Source: Pseudonocardia sp.
GTDB taxonomy: Bacteria; Actinomycetota; Actinomycetes; Mycobacteriales; Pseudonocardiaceae
NCBI GenBank assembly: GCA_030453005.1
Contig: JAKDLE010000119.1
Location: 1 to 7,517 of the forward strand
Reading direction: 5' to 3'
Length of the DNA stretch: 7,517 bases
This document shows positions 1-4,304 of this stretch, in pieces. The number at the start of each line of letters is the position of its first letter. Position 1 is the stretch's first letter. Under the pieces are notes generated by a model, which saw only the letters and a list, made by a program, of their open reading frames with translations, did no database searches and was not told the DNA's origin. A program made the translations under genes and the position numbers.

Positions 1-1
1 C

Positions 2-39
2 GGCCCCCAACCCCCGCCGCGGCCGGGGGTTTGGGGGCC
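2..39 (+). terminator. Strong hairpin upstream of guaB3, probable terminator of the preceding gene
   Basis: Bases 2-15 (GGCCCCCAACCCCC) pair with 25-39 (GGGGGTTTGGGGGCC). This gives a stem of about 14 bp with one bulged T and a short GC-rich loop. No T-run follows, which is common for actinobacterial terminators. It lies 55 bp before the guaB3 start, so it probably ends the upstream transcript. In many actinobacteria that gene is guaB, but it is outside the window and this is only an inference. Confidence 0.6.
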
Positions 40-80
40 CGTGGCCGGAGGCCCGGGGCGGGTAGGGCCAGCACGGTCTC

Positions 81-86
81 TACGCT
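81..86 (+). promoter_or_regulatory. Possible -10 element (TACGCT) of a leaderless guaB3 transcript
   Basis: TACGCT fits the actinobacterial TANNNT -10 consensus and ends 8 bases before the GTG start at 95. No Shine-Dalgarno sequence is present in the pyrimidine-rich stretch between them. Transcription would begin at or next to the start codon, as in leaderless mRNAs. No convincing -35 box is visible. The call rests on spacing and the missing ribosome binding site. Confidence 0.35.
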
Positions 87-94
87 CTCTCCAC

Positions 95-1219
95 GTGCGT
101 GACCTCGTGGAGATCGGGATGGGCCGGGAGGCCCGTCGGAGCTACGACCTGAACCAGGTCGAGATCGTGCCGTCCAGACGGACGCGGAGCTCGCAGGAGG
201 TGTCCACCGCCTGGCAGCTCGACGCGTACCGCTTCGGGATCCCGCTGATCACCCACCCCACCGACGCCGTGGTGTCCCCGGCGAGCGCGGTGGCGGTCGG
301 AAAGCTCGGCGGCCTCGCGGTGCTCAACGCCGAGGGGATCTGGGCCCGCCACACCGATGCCGACCGCTCGCTGGAACGGGTACTCGCCGCCGCCGACTCC
401 GACGACCCCGACTCCGCCGTCCGCCTGCTGCAGGAGCTGCACGCCGCGCCGATCCAGCCCGCGCTGCTCGCCGAGGCGCTGCGCACGGTCCGCGAGGCCG
501 GCGTCACCGTGGCGGCCCGCGTCAGCCCGCAGCGGGCCCGCGAGCTCACCCCCGCCCTGCTCGCGGCGGGCGTCGAGATCCTCGTCGTGCAGGGCACCAT
601 CATCTCGGCCGAGCACGTGTCCAACGGCGAGCCGCTCAACCTCAAGGAGTTCATCGCGTCCCTCGACGTGCCGGTCGTGGCGGGCGGCGTGGGTGACTAC
701 CGCACCGCGATGCACCTGATGCGCACCGGCGCGGCAGGCGTGATCGTCGGGTACGGGGAGTCCTCGGCCACCACCACCGACGAGGTGCTGGGTATCGGGG
801 TGCCGATGGCCACCGCCATCGTCGACGCCGCCGCGGCCCGCCGCGACTACCTCGACGAGACCGGCGGGCGCTATGTCCACGTCATCGCCGACGGCGGCAT
901 GACCGGCTCCGGGGACGTGGCCAAGGCCATCGCCTGCGGCGCCGACGCGGTGATGCTCGGCGAGCAGCTCTCCGAGGCGTCGGACTCGCCGGGGGGCGGG
1001 CTGTACTGGACCTCCTCGGTGGCGCACCCGAGCCTGCCGCGGTCGGAGGTCGTGGGCGTCGAGGCGGGCGACTCCACGCTGGAGCAGGTGCTCTTCGGCC
1101 CGGCGGGCAGCGCCTACGGCTCGGTCAACCTCTTCGGTGCCCTGCGGCGGGCGATGGCGAAGACCGGCTACTCCGACCTCAAGGAGTTCCAGCGCGTCGG
1201 GCTCACCGTCCGCGGCTGA
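95..1219 (+). CDS. guaB3: GuaB3-family IMP dehydrogenase-related protein
   Basis: A 374-residue TIM-barrel protein of the IMP dehydrogenase/GMP reductase superfamily. It matches the actinobacterial GuaB3 type: residues 1-10 VRDLVEIGMG, SRRTRSSQEVSTAWQLDAY near 28-45, VVAGGV 194-199, the phosphate/nucleotide loop IADGGMTGSG 264-273 and the terminal KEFQRVGLTVRG. It lacks the CBS pair of true IMPDH, as expected at this length. The loop where IMPDH carries its catalytic cysteine reads SSATTTDE (223-230) with no cysteine, so classical IMP oxidation is doubtful. As I recall, other GuaB3 proteins also have ATTT here; their biochemical role is unsettled. The GTG at 95 is chosen over the upstream GTG at 41 because GuaB3 proteins begin with this RDLVEIGMG block. 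The last 39 bases are duplicated downstream as att-like repeats, so the gene end appears to be an integration target that remains intact. Confidence 0.93.
   Translation: MRDLVEIGMGREARRSYDLNQVEIVPSRRTRSSQEVSTAWQLDAYRFGIPLITHPTDAVVSPASAVAVGKLGGLAVLNAEGIWARHTDADRSLERVLAAADSDDPDSAVRLLQELHAAPIQPALLAEALRTVREAGVTVAARVSPQRARELTPALLAAGVEILVVQGTIISAEHVSNGEPLNLKEFIASLDVPVVAGGVGDYRTAMHLMRTGAAGVIVGYGESSATTTDEVLGIGVPMATAIVDAAAARRDYLDETGGRYVHVIADGGMTGSGDVAKAIACGADAVMLGEQLSEASDSPGGGLYWTSSVAHPSLPRSEVVGVEAGDSTLEQVLFGPAGSAYGSVNLFGALRRAMAKTGYSDLKEFQRVGLTVRG
1181..1219 (+). repeat. 39-bp direct repeat copy 1, probable attL, in the guaB3 3' end
   Basis: From AAGGAGTTCC to CGCGGCTGA, these 39 bases form the last 13 codons of guaB3 including the stop. 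They recur without mismatch at 2547-2585. Identity stops sharply on both sides (C versus G before, G versus C after). A perfect repeat ending at a gene's stop codon, with an integrase scrap just inside it, is the usual signature of site-specific integration into a gene's 3' end. Confidence 0.85.
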
Positions 1220-1239
1220 GCCGAGCCGCTGACCTGTGA

Positions 1240-1261
1240 AGATGTGCCGCGTGGCGCATCT
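1240..1261 (+). terminator. Hairpin after guaB3, possible terminator
   Basis: AGATGTGCC (1240-1248) pairs with GGCGCATCT (1253-1261) through 9 bp, including one T-G wobble, around a GCGT loop. It begins 20 bases after the guaB3 stop. There is no T-run. By position it is inside the island, so it would have arrived with the element and could insulate guaB3 from the opposing integrase remnant. Confidence 0.4.
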
Positions 1262-1273
1262 CAGCGGGTCGCA

Positions 1274-1447
1274 TCACGTCTGTTGTGGTCGCGTTGTGGT
1301 CGCAGCCGCGCCGTAGGTGTCCGCGGCCGCCGTCGAAATCTTCCGCGAGAGACGCCCGTGGAGGTCCACGGTCATCGAGATCTTGCTGTGCCGGAGCATC
1401 TTCGACACCACGGCGAGCGGCGCCTGGGCGGCCTGCTGCCGACGCAG
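1274..1447 (-). pseudogene. C-terminal remnant of a tyrosine recombinase (phage/ICE integrase)
   Basis: The minus frame ending at a TGA at 1276-1274 encodes PLAVVSKMLRHSKISMT, then VDLHGRLSRKISTAAADTYG. This is the typical extreme C-terminus of actinobacterial tyrosine integrases (compare LAVVSKMLRHSSI, then T.DLYGHLS). The LRHxxAS block carrying the HxxR catalytic pair should lie just upstream, but similarity fades at about LRRQQAAQA. No other minus frame supplies it, nor the catalytic or core-binding domains. The expected nucleophilic tyrosine of the DLYGHL motif is histidine (DLHGRL, codon CAC where TAC is expected). This is about 50 residues of a protein normally 350-450 long, so it should be inactive. 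Its position just inside attL, reading toward attL, is where an integrase gene is expected. Confidence 0.75.
1282..1303 (+). repeat. 11-bp tandem duplication near the left att site
   Basis: GTTGTGGTCGC occurs twice head to tail at 1282-1292 and 1293-1303. It encodes the ATTTRPQQ tail of the integrase remnant and lies 62 bases inside the guaB3 stop. Short direct repeats at this distance from the core can be arm-type integrase binding sites, but a simple slippage duplication explains it equally well. Confidence 0.4.
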
Positions 1448-1481
1448 CGCGGCCACCACCCGGGCAGGTGAGGAGGTCTGC

Positions 1482-1813
1482 GTGTCCGACACAGCGATCG
1501 TGCACCTGGAGGCCGGTCGCCGGTTGGCGTCGACGGCCGAGCTGCTCGCGGAGCCGGCCGAGGTGCGCGCGGTCGGGCGCGGGCGCGGCCCGGATGCGTC
1601 GACGGGCGTGCCGGGTGATCGACCGACGTGGCACCGTTCCGCTTGCGACGGGGGGCGGATGAGGTGTCGCTCGCCGAGGTGGCCACCGGGCTGCGGGCGA
1701 TCCTGGCCTACCTCGCCTGCCCCGACGACGAGCTGACCGCGGCCTCGGCGACACGGAACCGAATCGAGGGGACGGCGCTCGCGCTGGAGGTGTTGGCTCA
1801 TCCGCCGAGGTGA
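1482..1813 (+). pseudogene. Frameshifted small hypothetical protein, island cargo
   Basis: A GTG at 1482 is preceded by a perfect AGGAGG (1471-1476) with 5-base spacing, the best ribosome binding site in the window. The frame runs VSDTAIVHLEAGRRLASTAE through DASTGVPGDRPT and then degenerates into Arg/Pro/Ser-rich shadow sequence ending at 1736. A second frame, open from about 1619, continues DVAPFRLRRGADEVSLAEVA and ALALEVLAHPPR to a TGA at 1811-1813. It has ordinary residue composition and G/C-rich third positions. Joining them across one frameshift near 1615-1635 gives a coherent mostly helical protein of about 110 residues. I recognise no family. It starts back to back with the integrase remnant and converges on hicB. 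It could instead be two small ORFs, the second starting at the GTG at 1628. Confidence 0.45.
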
Positions 1814-1833
1814 CCTTCACCGGTCAGTGAAGG
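1814..1833 (-). terminator. Hairpin downstream of hicB, possible terminator
   Basis: CCTTCAC (1814-1820) and GTGAAGG (1827-1833) form a perfect 7-bp stem with a 6-base loop, 14 bases beyond the hicB stop and directly after the convergent cargo ORF. It could end transcription in both directions. The stem is short and lacks a T-run. Confidence 0.4.
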
Positions 1834-1847
1834 GTGGGACCCTGGAC

Positions 1848-2252
1848 TCAGGGCGAGGCTGTGGTGACGAGCTGGTGCGCGCGCTGGTGGGTGATCCCGA
1901 CAAGCCGCCCGATGTCGCGGACGGTGAACCCGCGCTCGTGCAGGAGGCGCACCGCACGGCGGGTGGTCTCCGCGGCCTCCCGGGTGACCTCGTCGGCGCG
2001 TCGTCGCTGTGTTCTGGCGTCGGCCGCGACCTGCCCGGCCTCATCGTCGAGGACGGGCACGACGTCGAGTGTGGCAGGGTCGACCTGCTCCCCGGTCTGG
2101 ATCTCGATGACCTCGGCTGCGTCCGCGACGACCTGGTCGAGCCGACGGACCTGGGTGATGGCACCGGGCACGTGGGGGACGGTGACGACCCACCATCCGG
2201 TGTCGTCCCACGTGGCGGTGACGGTGTAGGTGCGCTGTTCGGTGGCGGTCAC
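1848..2252 (-). CDS. hicB: HicB-family antitoxin with C-terminal helix-turn-helix
   Basis: A 134-residue protein. The N-terminal half (YTVTATWDDTGWWVVTVPHV, then PGAITQVRRLDQVVADAAEV, about 9-50) fits the HicB partial RNase H-like fold that binds and blocks HicA. An acidic/alanine-rich helix (about 70-100) links it to a helix-turn-helix near residues 108-130 (FTVRDIGRLVGITHQRAHQL), suited to binding its own operator. The GTG at 2252-2250 is chosen because its GTGA overlaps the hicA stop by 4 bp. It has GAGGA about 7 bases upstream, and the frame before it is merely a shadow of hicA. The pair is translationally coupled, toxin first, as in many hicAB operons. Known role: antitoxin and autorepressor of the HicA RNase. 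No frameshift or truncation is seen. Confidence 0.85.
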   Translation of the reverse strand: MTATEQRTYTVTATWDDTGWWVVTVPHVPGAITQVRRLDQVVADAAEVIEIQTGEQVDPATLDVVPVLDDEAGQVAADARTQRRRADEVTREAAETTRRAVRLLHERGFTVRDIGRLVGITHQRAHQLVTTASP

Positions 2253-2458
2253 TGGGTGTCCTCGATCCAGGTCGGGCCGAGCTCCGGGGCAAGCTGGGCC
2301 TGGATCGCGCGCAGCGTTCCGGGGGCCTGCTCCTTGGCTCCTGCCTTCAGGGTGGTGCTGTGACCGCCAGGGGCGGTCCACTTCTCGTGCGAGCCCTTGC
2401 CGCCGCCCTCGTTGCAGCCCTTGGAGCGAAGCAGCTTGCGGAGGTTCTTCGTCGGCAT
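2249..2458 (-). CDS. hicA: HicA-family toxin (mRNA interferase)
   Basis: A 69-residue protein, within the usual 55-85 range. MPTKNLRKLLRSKGC aligns with the HicA N-terminus (MKSKELIKLLEKDGW type). The catalytic-histidine motif follows as GKGSHEKW, with His24. The conserved C-terminal TLRAI block is APGTLRAIQAQL (46-57), equivalent to the GTLKSILKQ of other HicA proteins. The fold is a double-stranded-RNA-binding-like domain that cleaves mRNA in the cytoplasm; HicB neutralises it. ATG 2458 fits the family N-terminus best. A GTG at 2467 is in frame, only 7 bases past the -10 box, and would make a leaderless 72-residue product; neither start has a good Shine-Dalgarno sequence. The operon lies inside the att-bounded island and appears intact, unlike its neighbours. 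Confidence 0.85.
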   Translation of the reverse strand: MPTKNLRKLLRSKGCNEGGGKGSHEKWTAPGGHSTTLKAGAKEQAPGTLRAIQAQLAPELGPTWIEDTQ

Positions 2459-2474
2459 CGACTTCACGAGTGTA

Positions 2475-2503
2475 AGTCTAGCCCTTAGACACATTCAAGT
2501 CAA
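2475..2503 (-). promoter_or_regulatory. Sigma70-type promoter of hicAB
   Basis: Read on the minus strand: TTGACT (2503-2498), a 17-base spacer, then TAGACT (2480-2475). Both hexamers are close to the consensus TTGACA/TANNNT and the spacing is ideal. The predicted start, 6-8 bases on, falls at about 2469-2467, next to the GTG at 2467. The stretch is clearly more AT-rich than its surroundings. It is the most convincing promoter in the window. Confidence 0.75.
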
Positions 2504-2513
2504 GCGGCTAGAC
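2476..2513. promoter_or_regulatory. Palindromic operator over the hicAB -10, plus an extra half-site at the -35
   Basis: GTCTA-GCCCT-TAGAC (2476-2490) is a perfect inverted repeat with a 5-base centre covering the -10 box. A further TAGAC half-site lies at 2509-2513, beside the -35 and 23 bp from the previous TAGAC. That is close to two helical turns, so both would face the same side of the DNA. TCAAG is also repeated in tandem (2495-2504). HicB antitoxins with a helix-turn-helix commonly repress their own operon, so this is the likely HicB(A) binding site. The assignment is inferred from position and symmetry. Confidence 0.6.
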
Positions 2514-2546
2514 GGATCTGCTCAGAGTGCGGCCGGGCGTCCCTGG

Positions 2547-2585
2547 AAGGAGTTCCAGCGCGTCGGGCTCACCGTCCGCGGCTGA
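2547..2585 (+). repeat. 39-bp direct repeat copy 2, probable attR of the hicAB island
   Basis: Identical in all 39 bases to the end of guaB3, including the terminal TGA. It marks the right limit of a block of 1,366 bp per repeat unit. An octamer GACCTGTG follows a few bases later here (2592-2599) and also after copy 1 (1231-1238). No guaB3 sequence precedes it, so it is a lone core site rather than a duplicated gene. Confidence 0.85.
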
Positions 2586-3180
2586 CGTGTCGACCTGTGC
2601 GGAGCCACACCGCCACCGCGCAGGGAACCAGCACGACGAGGACCCACCAGCCCATACCGTCCGGCAGCGTGTCGACGAGCACCCACCACGCAGGTGGCAA
2701 CCCCGGTGACGCCGGCAACACCGCCACCGCCGTCACCCCGACCGCCGCGCTCGCGGCCGCCGCGCCGAGAACGCGGGCGACACCGTGACCACGAGGAGGA
2801 ACGTGATCAGCGCGTTCTGCACGGCGGCCGCGGACAGGTCGGCCCGAACCCCGCACAGCGCCGCCGCGGCACTCGCGGCCGTGAGGACGATGGCGAGCTC
2901 GACGAGCGCGAGGAGGTGGGCCCGCGGGTCCGCGACCTCGGTCATCCACCGGAGGCGGGTCGGCGCAGGGGCGGCGCACACGGCACCGATGAGCACCGGA
3001 GCCCGGCGCGCCTACCAGCACGGCCGGGTAGGGCGCGGCGTCGAGGTCGATGCGGACGACGGGTGCAGGCAGGCTCGCGAGGGCCGTGCCTGCGGCGGTG
3101 ACCACGGTGACGGCCAGCATGCGCTGCGGTACCCGTCGAGCGCGCAGGTACGTGACGAGCAGGCGCACCGCCTCACCCAC
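2569..3180 (-). pseudogene. Integral membrane protein, unknown family, broken by two compensating frameshifts
   Basis: From GTG 3180-3178 the frame encodes VGEAVRLLVTYLRARRVPQR, then MLAVTVVTAAGTALASLPAP and up to PYPAVLVGAP. Membrane-like sequence then moves to another frame between about 3010 and 2996 (VLIGAVCAAPAP; LLALVELAIVLTAASAAAAL; NALITFLLVVTVSP). It returns to the first frame near 2775-2760 (AASAAVGVTAVAVLPAS; GWWVLVVLVPCAVAVWL). The first frame is continuously open but Arg/Gly/Pro-rich in the middle, which marks it as wrong there. The reconstructed protein has about 200 residues and 5-6 hydrophobic segments, with a basic N-terminus and tail. It may be an ABC-type permease subunit, but I cannot assign a family. 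Its start overlaps the stop of an upstream remnant by 8 bp, as in an operon. Its last codons (VSRGR-stop) lie inside att copy 2. Sequencing errors could also explain the paired shifts. Confidence 0.55.
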
Positions 3181-3292
3181 CCGGGGCCGTCCGGAGGAAC
3201 CATTCCCACTGATCCGGAACGGGCCGATCGAGGATCGCCTTCACCGAGGGCGCATACGCGGCCACGAAGTCGGCTCTGACGGCGCCGTCGAG
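3173..3292 (-). pseudogene. 3' remnant of an unknown gene upstream of the membrane protein
   Basis: This minus frame encodes ADFVAAYAPSVKAILDRPVP, then DQWEWFLRTAPGG, and stops at 3175-3173, overlapping the next start (GTG 3180) by 8 bp. Composition and codon use look genuine. The frame is closed by a TGA at 3295-3293, only 39 codons upstream, with no plausible start or ribosome binding site. It is therefore probably the tail of a larger gene whose 5' part was lost when the right-hand repeat junction formed. No family is recognised. The 8-bp overlap suggests it was co-transcribed with the membrane protein. Confidence 0.4.
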
Positions 3293-3371
3293 TCACTTCC
3301 TCGACTCAGGCCGCAACAGTGCTCGCTCGGCACGAGGTGAGGTGGTCGCGCGGTGCCGCGGGCGGTCCTCG
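3293..3371. other. Short non-coding junction before repeat copy 3
   Basis: I see no convincing ORF, promoter or hairpin between the upstream remnant and the third repeat. The open frames here are GC-driven shadows. It probably represents scar sequence left by insertion or deletion. Confidence 0.3.
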
Positions 3372-3410
3372 CAGGAGTTCCAGTGTGTGGCGCTGACCGT
3401 CCGCGCCTGA
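3372..3410 (+). repeat. Diverged third copy of the guaB3-end repeat (32/39 identical)
   Basis: Aligned without gaps to copies 1 and 2, it differs at 7 of 39 positions and also ends in TGA. Conserved runs are AGGAGTTCCAG and ACCGTCCGC. In the guaB3 frame it reads QEFQCVALTVRA-stop. It is best read as an older att site, or one derived from a related guaB3 allele, closing a second block of 825 bp (2547-3372). CCTGTG follows it (3417-3422), as after the other copies. Confidence 0.75.
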
Positions 3411-3435
3411 TCCGGGCCTGTGCCACCATGTGGCC

Positions 3436-3846
3436 ATGACCACCCCCGCTGAGGCACTGCAGCGCCTGCGCGACGCCGCGGAGTCCGGCGAGCTGGACGC
3501 ATTGTGCCGACGCCATCACGTCCGGATTCTGACGGTGTTCGGCAGTGCCGGGCGGGGTGAGGACTGCGCCCGGGACCTCGACGTCGGTGTGTTGGTGGAG
3601 CGGGACGCGACGTTCGACGTCATTGCCGCGATCACCGATCTCGTCGAGCTGGCCGGCACCGATGCCGTCGATCTCGTGCACCTCAACCGCGGTGGGCCGG
3701 TCATCCGGGAACGGGCGCTCGTCGGATCGGTCGCGCTCTACGAGAGTGCGCCGGGAGCGCTGGCTCAGGCGCAGGTCGCAGCCATCGCCGAACGGGTGGA
3801 GACGGACCCGTTGCGCCGACTCAGCTTGCGGATGCTCGCCTCGTGA
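3436..3846 (+). CDS. mntA: MntA-like minimal nucleotidyltransferase antitoxin
   Basis: A 136-residue protein of the MNT (DNA polymerase beta-like) family. VFGSAGRGEDCARDLDVGVL (34-53) carries the GS...DxD active site with Ser37, Asp47 and Asp49. The third carboxylate is probably Asp79 in AVDLVHLN. Known role: in MntA-HepT systems this enzyme inactivates the HEPN toxin by adding AMP to a conserved tyrosine near its active site. Spacing between GS and DxD is 9 residues rather than the 10 often quoted for MNT proteins. ATG 3436 is taken; an in-frame GTG at 3430 adds two residues, and neither has a Shine-Dalgarno sequence. The stop overlaps hepT by 4 bp (GTGA), implying coupled translation. It begins 25 bases after repeat copy 3, so it lies just outside the att-bounded blocks. 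Confidence 0.85.
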   Translation: MTTPAEALQRLRDAAESGELDALCRRHHVRILTVFGSAGRGEDCARDLDVGVLVERDATFDVIAAITDLVELAGTDAVDLVHLNRGGPVIRERALVGSVALYESAPGALAQAQVAAIAERVETDPLRRLSLRMLAS

Positions 3847-4295
3847 CGCCCCGCGCCCTGGATTGGCGGATCATCGAGCGCAAGCTGATGCGGATGCGTC
3901 GGTTGCTCCGGCAGTTGGTGGCTCTCGGTGCCTTCGACCGCGCACGGCTCGACGAGGACGAGATCGCAACGTTGGCCGCCGAGCGGATCCTCACTCTGCT
4001 CGTGGACCTGGCCTTCGCCACCAACAGCCACATCGCCGTCAACGTGCTCGCCGACGTCCCCGACAGCTACCGCCACTCGTTCGAGCTCGCTCGCAAGGCC
4101 GGACTGATCGACCGCCGACTCGCCGAGGCACTCGCTCCCGCCGCCGGGATGCGCAACGTGCTCGTCCACGGCTACGACGAGGTCGACTACGACAAGGTCC
4201 AAGTTGCCTTGGCCGCTACGCCGGAGCTCTTCGGCGAGTACGTGACTCAGGTGTCTCGCTGGCTGGCAGACCGAGTCGAAGCCACGCCCGACTAA
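3843..4295 (+). CDS. hepT: HepT-like HEPN-domain RNase toxin (DUF86 family)
   Basis: A 150-residue mostly helical protein. The HEPN catalytic motif Rx4HxY is present as RNVLVHGY, with Arg104, His109 and Tyr111. The preceding ALAPAAGMRN and following YDEVDYDKV match the DUF86/HepT pattern. IIERKLMRMRRLLRQLVAL (10-28) is the usual first long helix, and AAERILTLLVDLAFATNSHI (45-64) the second. Known role: a metal-independent RNase held in check by MntA, which modifies Tyr111 with AMP. The GTG start shares GTGA with the mntA stop. All key residues are intact, so the toxin should be active. It ends only 10 bp before guaA, and its TAA forms part of the predicted guaA -10 box. Confidence 0.88.
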   Translation: MTPRALDWRIIERKLMRMRRLLRQLVALGAFDRARLDEDEIATLAAERILTLLVDLAFATNSHIAVNVLADVPDSYRHSFELARKAGLIDRRLAEALAPAAGMRNVLVHGYDEVDYDKVQVALAATPELFGEYVTQVSRWLADRVEATPD

Positions 4296-4298
4296 CCT
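4293..4298 (+). promoter_or_regulatory. Possible leaderless guaA promoter (-10 TAACCT)
   Basis: TAACCT fits TANNNT and ends 6 bases before the GTG start of guaA, the spacing expected when transcription begins at the start codon. No Shine-Dalgarno sequence precedes guaA. The hexamer includes the hepT TAA stop codon. No clear -35 is seen. Read-through from mntA-hepT is an alternative route of expression. Confidence 0.4.
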
Positions 4299-4304
4299 GG
4301 TGCC

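Noticed and set aside
80..1027. Long minus-strand frame opposite guaB3
   Set aside because: His/Gly/Arg/Val-rich translation with no recognisable domain; it is the antisense shadow of a well-conserved gene in GC-rich DNA.
1203..1820. 205-codon minus frame spanning the integrase remnant
   Set aside because: Arg/Pro/Ala-rich low-complexity translation; the integrase-like residues lie in a different minus frame.
2397..2585. Plus-strand ORF ending in KEFQRVGLTVRG like guaB3
   Set aside because: Only the 39-bp core is shared; the rest is antisense to hicA and its promoter, so it is not a duplicated guaB3 fragment.
1220..3435. Search for tRNA genes, CRISPR arrays or IS terminal repeats in the accessory region
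   Set aside because: No cloverleaf, regularly spaced repeats, transposase-like frame or paired inverted ends were seen; the only repeats are the three guaB3-end copies and short local ones.
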